Made by a program: the position numbers and the translations under genes | Shown here: positions 1 through 7,058 of the stretch, piece by piece | Layout of the letters: each line of letters begins with the position of its first letter | Numbering within the stretch: position 1 is the first letter of the stretch | Assembly (NCBI GenBank): GCA_027859195.1 | Contig: JAQIBF010000110.1 | Coordinates: 1-37,286 of the forward strand | Direction of reading: 5' to 3' | Length of the DNA stretch: 37,286 nt | From: Helicobacteraceae bacterium | GTDB taxonomy: Bacteria > Campylobacterota > Campylobacteria > Campylobacterales > Sulfurimonadaceae | The notes under the pieces: model-generated | Told to the model about the DNA's origin: nothing | Database searches by the model: none | What the model saw: the letters and a program-made list of their open reading frames with translations, nothing else

Positions 1-284
1 CCGATACCGCCTTCGTTTACCGGCGTGCTCTTCCATGCAAAGTGAGAGAACTGAGAATCAACAGAGACACCGATCACTTCAACACCGCGAGATTTGAACT
101 CTTCTAAACGGTGATCAAACGCAATGATCTCTGAAGGACATACAAATGTAAAGTCCAGTGGGTAGAAGAAAAGAACAGTACCGTTCTCACCGAAGTTTTT
201 GTATAGGTTGAAATCTTCTTTGATCTCGTTGTTTCCCATTACAGTCGTCGCTGTAAAGTCCGGCGCTTTTTGTGTTACTAACAT
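1..284 (-). CDS. ahpC: AhpC-type 2-Cys peroxiredoxin, partial (5' end only)
   Basis: This is the first 94 residues of a cytoplasmic thiol peroxidase that reduces hydrogen peroxide and organic hydroperoxides; the rest lies beyond the left edge. The peroxidatic site [13 protein letters not shown] is visible, with the catalytic Cys at about residue 49, followed by the family stretch [14 protein letters not shown]. The N-terminal residues [10 protein letters not shown] resemble Campylobacter AhpC as I remember it, so I am confident of the Prx1/AhpC subfamily. The start at 284 is supported by AGGAG (bases 295 to 291) six bases upstream. The resolving Cys near the C-terminus cannot be checked here. 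Confidence 0.93.
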   Translation of the reverse strand, partial: MLVTQKAPDFTATTVMGNNEIKEDFNLYKNFGENGTVLFFYPLDFTFVCPSEIIAFDHRLEEFKSRGVEVIGVSVDSQFSHFAWKSTPVNEGGI

Positions 285-374
285 TTTTGTCTCCTAAAAT
301 TTGTGTTGTATCGAAACCTCTGAGCAGATACCACTGGAGAGTGTCATCTGTTCAGAGGTCTCAATCTTTTTATG

Positions 375-1538
375 TTATGAAAAGATGACCAAGGGTCTTC
401 CGAAAGGGACTTTCGCCGGTCGTGACAGCGCCCAGAGCACTTCATATGCAGGCGGGAACTTGGGAAACCAGCCGTCGCCGTCGGTAAAGTATAACAGCAT
501 GGTGTTCATAGGAATGTTGGCATCGATGTACTCAAAGACGGGCCGGTAGTCCGTGCCTCCGCCGCCTTTGATCTTGAAGTCCAGCTTTTCACCGCCTTGA
601 AAGGTGTAGTGGGCATGGATCCGTGCATCACAGATAATGAGCTCGATGCGTACCGCCGGAAAGTTGGTCATAATGGCCTTGAACTCCTCCATAAAAGCGC
701 CCAGCAGGTATTCGTCGATAGAGCCCGAAGAGTCGACGGCCACACAGAGGCTCAGGGTGTCACTGGCCAGAGACGGCAGAGCGAAACCGCGGTAGAGATG
801 CTTTTTGTTGGGCGGCATAAAGGCGTAGTTGTTGCGCATGTGGCGGTTGATAGCATTGTAGAGCTCAAAACGCCAATCCACTCCGCTGGCCTTGACCTTT
901 TTCCCCAGTCGCTCGAACCCCGAAGGTGTGGCACTTTTGCGTGCGGCGACTTCGTTGGCCGTGGAGGCAGCATACTCCCAGTTAGACTCCGTCTGCGGGT
1001 CAAGTTCATCGTCTATGCCCTCAAGCGAGGAGAAGGCTTTTTCATCTTCTTCTGTATTGCCTGCATCATTGAGCTCGAGTCTGGGCGGCGCATCGCTGCC
1101 GAAACCATCGTCATCGTCAAAAGCGTCCGCTCCGCCGTAGTACTCCTCTTTGAGCAGTTCGTAGATCTCCTCGGCATACATCTTGAAAAACTCTTCGTTG
1201 AAGTTCGCACCCTGGGGAATGGGCATACCGTTCTGGTGGAGGATGTTGTTGATGGCAAAGTCTGTTGCCAGCTGCCAGAGGTTTCCTTTTCGGTTAAGGC
1301 GGCGCTGCTGGTGGGAGAGCACGTGGTGCATGACGCAGTTGGTGAGGATGAACATAAGCTCGTCAACGGTGCGTCTTTGAATAAAGGCTTCGTTGTATAA
1401 AAAGCGCACGCCGTTGCTGGCATAGGCACTTATCTCCTCTTTGGGCTCCTGCCTGAGGCGCGAGGCAAGCATACCGAAGTAGGGGTGTTTGACACTTAAC
1501 TGGCTTTTTGCCTTGACTAGCAGGTCGTTTGCGTTCAT
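375..1538 (-). CDS. VWA-like metallopeptidase-domain protein (DUF2201 type), MoxR partner
   Basis: A 387-residue soluble protein. Residues 1-130 match the helical putative-metallopeptidase region of the DUF2201 family. Residues 135-200 are an acidic, low-complexity linker (runs of Asp around 141-144). From about 262 to the end there is a von Willebrand A-like domain with a metal-ion-dependent adhesion site: DSSGS at 269-273, GGGGTD at 325-330 and TDG at 352-354. In the N-terminal domain the HExxH-like position reads NCVMH, then HVLSH, so the zinc-peptidase motif looks degenerate. It starts 4 bases after the stop of the AAA+ gene, so the two are co-transcribed. MoxR/VWA pairs act as chaperones that load metals or remodel complexes; the client here is unknown. 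Confidence 0.85.
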   Translation of the reverse strand: MNANDLLVKAKSQLSVKHPYFGMLASRLRQEPKEEISAYASNGVRFLYNEAFIQRRTVDELMFILTNCVMHHVLSHQQRRLNRKGNLWQLATDFAINNILHQNGMPIPQGANFNEEFFKMYAEEIYELLKEEYYGGADAFDDDDGFGSDAPPRLELNDAGNTEEDEKAFSSLEGIDDELDPQTESNWEYAASTANEVAARKSATPSGFERLGKKVKASGVDWRFELYNAINRHMRNNYAFMPPNKKHLYRGFALPSLASDTLSLCVAVDSSGSIDEYLLGAFMEEFKAIMTNFPAVRIELIICDARIHAHYTFQGGEKLDFKIKGGGGTDYRPVFEYIDANIPMNTMLLYFTDGDGWFPKFPPAYEVLWALSRPAKVPFGRPLVIFS

Positions 1539-1542
1539 CGTG

Positions 1543-2571
1543 TTAGCGCAGAAGCTGGTTAAAGTTTTTCATCCACAATGTCCAATTATTAATATGGTCG
1601 AGCTCGATGTCGCGTTGACGCAGGTCCTGTACGATCATCACCGCAAACTCTCCGGGCATCTTGAGGGTGTAGCCGACAAGGTTATTGAGCTTTTTTGTCG
1701 AGGTTGCCTGATCGATACGCATACTCAGCGCCGTACTTAACATATGCAGCGCGGAGGGGTCATGCGGTACCTCGGTACAGCTGCCATCGAGGATGCTGTT
1801 GATGTCCGGCAGGTCGGTTGCGACGACTCTGAAGCCGAGAAAGGCTGCAGCCAGCTCCTCGCCGATGGCACCGCTGACCAGCGGCATCAGCAGGTCAGCC
1901 TCCGGTTCTGAAGCGATCACCTCGTTGACATACGCCCAGGTACGCGGTGTGGCGAATGAGCGGCTGTCGCTCTGGGTGTCGAAACTGAAAAGGGCGTCGG
2001 GGCGGTAGGAGATAAAACCGATAATAGAGCTGTCGACACCTTGGGCAATAGCCCAGGCTTTCCAGTCTTCGACACTGGTCTCCATCTCGAGGTGGATGAA
2101 GCGGTTCGAGAGCGGCGCCGCCATGCGAAAGACTACCCCTCTGTCGCTTTCACGGTTACCTGCGGCAATGATCGACCACCCTTCCGGGAGGGTGTACTCG
2201 CCGATCTTTCTGTCGAGGATAAGCTGATAAGCTGAAGCCTGTACCATCGGGGCGGCGGTGTTGAGCTCATCCAAAAAAAGGATCCCCTCTTTTTCGCTTC
2301 CGTCGGGCAGGAATGATGCGGGTGCCCAGATCGCCTTTTCATTTTTGGCGTCGAAGAAGGGGATGCCGCGGAGGTCGGTGGGGTCAAGAAGGGAGAGGCG
2401 GAGGTCAATAAAGCCGATCTTTTTCTCTTTAGCGATCTGGGCTACGATGGAAGACTTTCCGATGCCGGGAGGCCCCCATAAGAAAACAGGTACTTTCCTT
2501 TCACTGAGGTGCTGGAGTGAACGTTTGGCATGTTGGGGGTTCATGGAAAGCCTTATATAATTGTTTTTCAT
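1543..2571 (-). CDS. MoxR-family AAA+ ATPase
   Basis: A 342-residue AAA+ ATPase (AAA_5/MoxR type). The Walker A motif GPPGIGKSS is at residues 33-41, Walker B ILFLDE at 97-102, a sensor-1 Asn in AAGNRE near 137, and SNRF with a likely arginine finger near 155. These are all the residues needed for ATP hydrolysis by a hexameric ring. The adjoining downstream VWA protein is the usual partner, and the pair probably remodels or matures another protein complex. It is the first gene of the pair, with no other gene for almost 1 kb upstream. The annotation of function beyond 'MoxR-type' would be guesswork because the client is not encoded next door. Confidence 0.9.
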   Translation of the reverse strand: MKNNYIRLSMNPQHAKRSLQHLSERKVPVFLWGPPGIGKSSIVAQIAKEKKIGFIDLRLSLLDPTDLRGIPFFDAKNEKAIWAPASFLPDGSEKEGILFLDELNTAAPMVQASAYQLILDRKIGEYTLPEGWSIIAAGNRESDRGVVFRMAAPLSNRFIHLEMETSVEDWKAWAIAQGVDSSIIGFISYRPDALFSFDTQSDSRSFATPRTWAYVNEVIASEPEADLLMPLVSGAIGEELAAAFLGFRVVATDLPDINSILDGSCTEVPHDPSALHMLSTALSMRIDQATSTKKLNNLVGYTLKMPGEFAVMIVQDLRQRDIELDHINNWTLWMKNFNQLLR

Positions 2572-3088
2572 ATATGTGCAATTATGATGCGAAGGGGCGC
2601 TCTTTATAATAGGCTAAAAAAGATGACAAATTGGTCGTTTTATAGACTACTTAGTCTGTTTGAGTGTAACAGAGTTATTGAACTAGTTTTTTTAGGGTTT
2701 TGAGTTTCTGGAATGAACAACCTTTATCTCATTTGCGCATACTTTTTTACGCCGCAAAAAAAGTTTGCAAAAAAGCTCTCGCAACGGCTGTGAGGTCGAC
2801 AAGCTGTCGACTGCCATCCTTCCGCTCTAGCACATCCTAAAAACGACAAACTCGCTACGCTCAAACAGTGCCGTTTTCTTAACGGATACGCTAGAGTTCC
2901 AGTCTGCTCTGTAGATGCTGCGAAAAGAGCAAAGCGGTAACGCATCGATTAACGTTAAAGCTTTGCTTTAATCCCTGTTGGTACTGTTTGATAATAGAAA
3001 ATATCTGTGTCGCAGCAAGAAGTAGAATCTCTTTTTCAAGCAGCTACAAAAACACAGAGAGTGATACACTGCTACGTCAGGACATTAA

Positions 3089-3108
3089 TTTTTGCAGTAG
3101 TGCAAAAA
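3089..3108. other. Perfect 8-bp hairpin, tetraloop GTAG
   Basis: TTTTTGCA (3089-3096) and TGCAAAAA (3101-3108) pair perfectly around the loop GTAG. It lies in a gene-free stretch about 80 bases before a second strong hairpin, so it could belong to an untranslated RNA or a terminator. No function can be assigned. Confidence 0.4.
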
Positions 3109-3187
3109 TGCATGAAGGTTCAAAGTGACAACTTTACAGCAGTTGATAGTGGCCGGAGGGAATCGTACTCTCTTTTTTTCCTCAAGG

Positions 3188-3215
3188 TTTTTTCTCTGTA
3201 CGAGCAGAGAAAAAA
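3188..3215. terminator. Strong hairpin with T/A-rich arms, possibly bidirectional terminator
   Basis: TTTTTTCTCTG (3188-3198) and CAGAGAAAAAA (3205-3215) form a perfect 11-bp stem around TACGAG. The T-run on one arm and A-run on the other give a U-tract downstream in the minus-strand direction only from within the stem, so this resembles a bidirectional terminator. No gene ends beside it on either strand, which makes an unrecognised transcript plausible. Confidence 0.45.
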
Positions 3216-3439
3216 AGTTGAATCCTAATGCTATGAAGTAATAAAAAAGTTTGAATGGCTAAAAAAGTCAGCCTCTTGTCCAACCAATATAACCATCATA
3301 CAAAGAGATTCAAAAGTAGTTTTGATGTTCAGCATTTAAAAATTACAAGCTAAAAGAGAGAGCTTTACTCTTAAATAGGCAAAAAAACCACAATAATTCC
3401 AATATTACGACATTTTTGTCGCCTTTTTACCATATAGGT

Positions 3440-3545
3440 ATGAAAATTGCATTGCGCAGCCCGTTTTTTCAGGAACGGCATATGTATTAGTATGGGTATA
3501 CATCAGCAAGTCGGAGAAAACTCTGACTGCTTAAAAGGATTTATT
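3440..3545 (+). promoter_or_regulatory. Structured 5' leader of the small acidic protein gene
   Basis: The stretch before the 51-residue gene folds into consecutive small hairpins. CCGTT (3461-3465) pairs with AACGG (3474-3478), and GTCGGAG (3510-3516) pairs with CTCTGAC (3521-3527) around AAAA with one G-T wobble. The ribosome binding site AAAAGGA follows at about 3533. A leader of this length before such a small gene suggests post-transcriptional control. It matches no riboswitch class I know. Confidence 0.35.
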
Positions 3546-3701
3546 ATGTATGACAACGAAATGATCGAGTTTGAAGACGAAATGTTTAACCACTACCTTC
3601 ACCACTTTGACGAGTGTGATCTGGAGCATATTGGTTTTAATGATGAGTTTGATTGTATCGACGTAGCAGCAGAGTTAATTGAAGAGATCATTTGGAACTA
3701 G
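3546..3701 (+). CDS. Small acidic hypothetical protein (51 aa)
   Basis: I do not recognise this protein. The ATG at 3546 is chosen over an in-frame upstream start because AAAAGGA lies about seven bases before it and the preceding 100 bases look like a folded RNA leader. The 51 residues are strongly acidic (DNEMIEFEDEMF, LIEEIIWN) with a cluster of His and Cys (HYLHHFDECDLEH at about 17-29) that could bind metal. No signal peptide or membrane segment is visible. A hairpin follows directly after the stop. The combination of strong ribosome site, leader and hairpin makes it a likely monocistronic gene. Confidence 0.6.
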   Translation: MYDNEMIEFEDEMFNHYLHHFDECDLEHIGFNDEFDCIDVAAELIEEIIWN

Positions 3702-3737
3702 TCACCGGATCTCTATACATTATGGTGAACAATTGGC

Positions 3738-3781
3738 TAGGCGTCTATCGGGTTCAGTCCGGTGAATCGGCTAGACGCCTA
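3738..3781. terminator. Perfect 10-bp inverted repeat between convergent genes
   Basis: TAGGCGTCTA (3738-3747) and TAGACGCCTA (3772-3781) pair perfectly, and the inner GGTTCA/TGAATC extends the stem. It sits between the convergent ends at 3701 and 3789, as a shared terminator would. There is no clear U-tract on either side, so a Rho-independent role is only probable. Confidence 0.5.
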
Positions 3782-3788
3782 AACAAGA

Positions 3789-4394
3789 TTATCTCTTATT
3801 AAACCCCAAGAGAGTCAAAGCGCTTTTTGTAGCTGCTGCGAGTATACTCGGGTCGGGTCGAAACATCACGTCCGAGATTGCCTTGGATGTTTCAAAGATC
3901 TCCTCAAAACCATATTCAGGATAACCGCTCTGCATCACCAGCTTCTCCATAGGCACTCTGGCAAGCACATCAGGATCGAACTTACCGACATTCCCGGGAC
4001 CGACAGCAAGATAGAATTTCTCGAGCTCATCATGCGCCGCCGTCGCGTTTAAGATAACACCGTGAAATGAACCTTTCTGCAGGGCGGTGACCATTTCGAT
4101 GTTGAGCTGGGATTCGTCCACAAAAAGAGGCTTCTTGGAAGGTCTGACCGGTTCAAGCGCATGAATGTTGTCGACATAAAAACCGACACAATTGTTGTCT
4201 ATCTCATCGTACGAGGTGAGCGGCGCACAGTAAAAGATAGCGGTGTATTCATCGGCCTGTTCCTTGGCTGTTGTCAATTCATCATAATCTCTTGGCTGGA
4301 GGATGAAGATCTGTACCATGGTCTCTTCCATGATCTCATCAATATTTTCTAGAAACTGTTCATCGGCAACGCGAATATTGACATCGACCGTCAT
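3789..4394 (-). CDS. Divergent TatD-like protein
   Basis: A 201-residue protein that I place only loosely. The C-terminal half (MEKLVMQSGYPEYGFEEI near 149-166, then a stretch ending AATKSALTLLGF) has the layout of the TatD/amidohydrolase C-terminus, where 'PLEKLLLETD...' is followed by helices ending in 'N...LF'. The usual metal-binding HxH and the terminal ETD acid are not seen, so it may be a non-catalytic relative. It overlaps the ankyrin gene by 4 bases (ATGA at 4391-4394), so the two are translationally coupled. It is the last gene of a three-gene set with a CxxC mini-protein first. The role is unknown. Confidence 0.6.
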   Translation of the reverse strand: MTVDVNIRVADEQFLENIDEIMEETMVQIFILQPRDYDELTTAKEQADEYTAIFYCAPLTSYDEIDNNCVGFYVDNIHALEPVRPSKKPLFVDESQLNIEMVTALQKGSFHGVILNATAAHDELEKFYLAVGPGNVGKFDPDVLARVPMEKLVMQSGYPEYGFEEIFETSKAISDVMFRPDPSILAAATKSALTLLGFNKR

Positions 4395-4834
4395 GCGGCG
4401 ACCGCTTTTCGTAACATCCTTAAGATGGTCGGTGTGACGGCCAGCTCCAGAGCGGTAAAGTCATCCGGATTTTTAATGGTAGCATCGGCACCGGCGTCAA
4501 GGAGCATCCTGACCATTGACTCTTTTCCGCTGGACGCCGTATACATCAAAGAGGTCACGCCGTTGACGTTTGGAGTGTCGATCTCGATACCGGCATCGAT
4601 CAACATTGAGACGACCTCGGGGTTCTCGCCGAAACAGGCGAGCCAAAGCGCCGTGTTGCCGTCGACATTTTTAAGGGTGATGTTGGCCCCGTTTTCCAGG
4701 AGCTCGGCGACGAGCTCTGCATTACCCTCGCGTGAGGCTTTCATCAATGCGGTGTTGCCGTAACTGCCCTGATGGTCGAGTGCGTCAAGAGGGTAGTCAT
4801 TCGCCTCCAGCCATTTGATAGTGTTTGCTTTCAT
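4391..4834 (-). CDS. Ankyrin-repeat protein (147 aa)
   Basis: Three to four ankyrin repeats are plain: GNTALMKASREGNAELVAEL at about 26-45, GNTALWLACFGENPEVVSML at about 59-78, GVTSLMYTASSGKESMVRML at about 92-111, and a partial last one beginning DDFTALELAV. No signal peptide is visible, so it is probably a cytoplasmic protein-binding module. It overlaps its neighbours by 4 bases on both sides (4831-4834 upstream, 4391-4394 downstream). Such tight coupling suggests it forms a complex with the TatD-like protein or holds it inactive. That pairing is inference. Confidence 0.85.
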   Translation of the reverse strand: MKANTIKWLEANDYPLDALDHQGSYGNTALMKASREGNAELVAELLENGANITLKNVDGNTALWLACFGENPEVVSMLIDAGIEIDTPNVNGVTSLMYTASSGKESMVRMLLDAGADATIKNPDDFTALELAVTPTILRMLRKAVAA

Positions 4835-5025
4835 GCACTTTCCCCCGTTTCATGATCGATCTGTTTGAGTGAATTGACCGTTTTAAAAAAACAGCCCTCT
4901 TCGTAGTAGTAGGTGTTGTGGGCAAATGTGATCCGACCACTGTTTGCCTCTTGTACCAGTCGGACATCTTTAAGTGGCACATCATAATATTTTTCACAGT
5001 GCTCGCAGTAGAGGCGTGCTTTCAT
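4831..5025 (-). CDS. CxxC mini-protein (64 aa), first gene of the ankyrin operon
   Basis: A 64-residue protein that I do not recognise by name. It begins MKARLYCEHCEKYYDVP, giving a CxxC pair at residues 7 and 10 and one later Cys at 45, so a metal-binding or zinc-ribbon-like fold is possible. I chose the ATG at 5025 over the one at 5067 because GGAG sits six to seven bases upstream of 5025, while 5067 has no ribosome binding site. Its stop overlaps the ankyrin start by 4 bases. It may be the founder gene of the operon starting just upstream of 5025. Confidence 0.7.
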   Translation of the reverse strand: MKARLYCEHCEKYYDVPLKDVRLVQEANSGRITFAHNTYYYEEGCFFKTVNSLKQIDHETGESA

Positions 5026-5195
5026 CTGAATCTCCGTTATGGGCACCTTTAAAATCTCTCGCCGCATTTTTGGAATGGGGATAGGGTTTTAGAGGCACCT
5101 TAATATGTCTCTTTTAAAGTTGATATGCATATTCTGTTCATTGACGCGTTCGAGGTGGTATAAAAGTTGCAATCGATGCTAAAAAGGATCAAGAG

Positions 5196-5402
5196 ATAAA
5201 ACAATTTTTTTACTGTCAGGCCTGTGATGCAAAAATAACAATTGACCAATTGGCACTGTTAAATGAGGGTAAATGTCCGAGTTGCGTGAGTATAGAAGGG
5301 TTTTCGTCGGTGCCAAAGAGCGAGGGGGACCCTTTTACGACGGTCACGGTCATCAATGACGCTGAGCTGTTGGAAAAGAGCTTTGAAGAGCAGAAAAAGT
5401 AG
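5196..5402 (+). CDS. Small zinc-ribbon protein with apparent ATA start (68 aa)
   Basis: An open frame with clear coding character reads KQFFYCQACDAKITIDQL, then NEGKCPSCVS, then an acidic tail ending EEQKK and a TAG at 5400-5402. The two CxxC pairs (about residues 7/10 and 27/30) are spaced like a rubredoxin-type zinc ribbon. No ATG, GTG or TTG lies upstream in this frame before an in-frame TGA near 5142. The position expected for the start is ATA (5196-5198), seven bases after AAGGA, exactly where ATG AAA CAA would fit. Either ATA is used, as is rare but known for AUU in infC, or the start was lost by one G-to-A change. An internal TTG at 5250 would remove the first CxxC. Confidence 0.55.
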   Translation: MKQFFYCQACDAKITIDQLALLNEGKCPSCVSIEGFSSVPKSEGDPFTTVTVINDAELLEKSFEEQKK

Positions 5403-5440
5403 AACGCTTCTTTTCAAAAACAACGCGATGAGCAGAGCTC

Positions 5441-6364
5441 TTAGAAAATAGAAAGCCCGGTCTTGGTGGTAAAGAGCTCCAGCGCATGGGTGCCGACCAG
5501 TGAGTTCCCCTGTCCGTTGAGTGCCGGTGACCAGACGGCGATGCCCATCTGTTTGGGGATAACGGCGACGATACCGCCGCCTACACCGCTTTTGCCCGGC
5601 AGTCCGACATGAAAAGCGAAGTCACCCGATGCGTCGTAATGGCCGCAGGTGAGCATAACGGCGTTGATCCGTTTAGCCTGTTGCGGAGTGATATAGACCT
5701 CACCGTTGATCGGGTCGGTACCGTGGTTGGCAAGGTAGAGCATGGAGCGTGATAACATCTTGGTGTTCATCTCGATAGCACAGTGGTTGAAGTAGGTCTG
5801 CACGACGTCGAGAATGTCGTTGTTGATGTTTCCGAAGCTTTTCATGAGGTTTGCCAGGGCGAGGTTACGATAACCGTGTTCCATCTCTGAGCGGGCCACG
5901 ATCTCGTCACGATCAATAGTCGTCTCATCGGCAATTAAACGAATAAAATCCCTGATCTCGTTATAGGCTATGTCACTTTGGGGGTGATGATCCATCAATG
6001 CATCCGTAACCACAATCGCTCCGGCGTTGATAAAAGGGTTTCGGGGGATGCCGTGTTCATACTCAAGCTGAACGAGGGAGTTGAACGGGTTACCCGAAGG
6101 TTCGCGTCCGATACGTTTATAAAGTTCGTAGCCGTAATGTTTGAGCGCGAGAGTAAAGGTATAGAGTTTGGAGATACTCTGAATGGAGAAGAGGGTGTCA
6201 GCGCTGCCGACACTGTACTGCGTCCCGTCGAAGAGGGTGATCGTCATGGCGAACTGATTTGGATTGATGTTGGCAAGAGCCGGGATATAGTCGGCGACTT
6301 TTCCCTGTCCCATCAGTGGTTTTACCTCTTCTGCGATCTCTTGGAGTATGGCGTTATAATCCAT
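5441..6364 (-). CDS. glsA: Glutaminase
   Basis: A 307-residue glutaminase (EC 3.5.1.2), which hydrolyses glutamine to glutamate and ammonia in the cytoplasm. The serine-dependent beta-lactamase-like active site SISK (S63-x-x-K66 in SIQSISKLY) is present. So are the family stretches GREPSGNPFNSLVQLE, PRNPFINAGAI and LPGKSGVGGGIVAVIP. The length is typical of the family. The start is supported by AAGGAAAGG shortly upstream of 6364. It stands alone, with the next minus-strand gene ending 120 bases upstream. In some bacteria this enzyme helps in acid resistance through ammonia release; that role here is only possible. Confidence 0.95.
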   Translation of the reverse strand: MDYNAILQEIAEEVKPLMGQGKVADYIPALANINPNQFAMTITLFDGTQYSVGSADTLFSIQSISKLYTFTLALKHYGYELYKRIGREPSGNPFNSLVQLEYEHGIPRNPFINAGAIVVTDALMDHHPQSDIAYNEIRDFIRLIADETTIDRDEIVARSEMEHGYRNLALANLMKSFGNINNDILDVVQTYFNHCAIEMNTKMLSRSMLYLANHGTDPINGEVYITPQQAKRINAVMLTCGHYDASGDFAFHVGLPGKSGVGGGIVAVIPKQMGIAVWSPALNGQGNSLVGTHALELFTTKTGLSIF

Positions 6365-6484
6365 GAACCTTTCCTTTTAGAGGTGCCCTCTAGTAAGATG
6401 CCGTACTATAACGTAATAAGAGAAGATGCCGCAATAATAGAGCTGTTTTTTCACATCGCTGGGCAATCTACTATAAGGTCGCAG

Positions 6485-6976
6485 TCAGACCATCTTTTCC
6501 ATTTTAAAATCATCCATGACAAAACCATTGCCGATGGACTGAACAATACTGCCTTGATGGGTAAAACCCAGTTTTTCATAACTTTTGATGGCGAGGGCGT
6601 TGTTTTTGTTGACCGTCAGCGTGATGCTCTGAACCCTTTTTTGCCGGGCAAGCTCTTCTAAAAAGATACAGGCCTCTTTGCCATACCCTCTATTTCGGTC
6701 TGCAGCGTTGATGTAGAACTTACTCAAAAAGAGGGTCTTCTCTTTCGTCTCGATGGCCATATAACCTAACTCTCTCTCGCCATGTTTAAAAAGGTAATAG
6801 AGAGAACCTTCTCTGATCTGGCGCGCAATAGCCTGACTGTTTTGAAGGGCTGCAAGCATGTACTCCACTTGATCCTTGCCGATGATGGAGGTGTAGTGTT
6901 CATTCCATATTGTATGGGCGAGTGTTTTTACGGTCGCTATCTGTCTGTTGGTAGTTACGTTCTCGATAGTCATCAT
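6485..6976 (-). CDS. GNAT-family N-acetyltransferase
   Basis: A GCN5-related acetyltransferase of 163 residues, counted from the ATG at 6976. The acetyl-CoA loop is NRGYGKEACIF (R/Q-x-x-G-x-G/A), followed by the last strand and helix ITLTVNKNNALAIKSYEKLGF, the classic GNAT B motif. The substrate is unknown; the profile resembles the small-molecule or amino-acid acetylating members. The frame can be extended to a TTG at 7012. I prefer the ATG pair at 6976/6973 because a good -10/-35 promoter overlaps the stretch between, which would give a leaderless transcript starting at the ATG. Confidence 0.85.
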   Translation of the reverse strand: MMTIENVTTNRQIATVKTLAHTIWNEHYTSIIGKDQVEYMLAALQNSQAIARQIREGSLYYLFKHGERELGYMAIETKEKTLFLSKFYINAADRNRGYGKEACIFLEELARQKRVQSITLTVNKNNALAIKSYEKLGFTHQGSIVQSIGNGFVMDDFKMEKMV

Positions 6977-6982
6977 CACACC

Positions 6983-7012
6983 ACTATAGCCGACTTGGGC
7001 TTGAAGATACAA
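6983..7012 (-). promoter_or_regulatory. Candidate promoter for the GNAT gene (leaderless start)
   Basis: On the minus strand, TTGTAT (7012-7007) and TATAGT (6988-6983) are separated by 18 bases. The -10 ends six bases before the ATG at 6976, so transcription would start at or next to the start codon, and no Shine-Dalgarno sequence is seen. Both facts fit a leaderless mRNA. Confidence 0.4.
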
Positions 7013-7058
7013 TAGACGCTCTTTGGAACAATGTCTCTGTCTCTTTTTGGCAATGCAA

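Larger units (their letters stand above)
2572..3545. other. Long gene-free stretch with hairpins
   Basis: I see no convincing gene in these 974 bases. Bases 2740-2980 are denser in GC than the surroundings and full of short palindromes (GTCGAC twice at about 2797-2813, and AAAGCTTTGCTTTA at about 2958-2972), which looks like an intergenic repeat. Bases 3060-3230 hold two strong hairpins listed separately. Bases 3236-3420 are AT-rich. Open frames at 2724-2945 (minus) and 3007-3228 (plus) lack good ribosome binding sites and run through the hairpins, so I do not call them. Confidence 0.5.

Noticed and set aside
597-1400. Long plus-strand open frame opposite the VWA gene
   Set aside because: It is the antisense shadow of a well-supported gene and has no recognisable domain.
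2724-2945. Minus-strand open frame of 73 codons starting MRYRFALFAAS
   Set aside because: No ribosome binding site, odd composition and location in a palindrome-rich block; it looks like a repeat read as protein.
3140-3175. tRNA 3'-end-like string on the minus strand (ACGATTCCCTCCGGCCAC)
   Set aside because: It resembles a T-arm plus acceptor end, but the arm mispairs and no D-arm or anticodon arm lies upstream, so no tRNA can be folded.
3007-3228. Plus-strand open frame from a GTG, 73 codons
   Set aside because: It runs through two strong hairpins, including a terminator-like one, and has no ribosome site.
3255-3353. Plus-strand 32-codon frame starting MAKKVSLLSNQ
   Set aside because: Too short and without a ribosome site to support as a gene.
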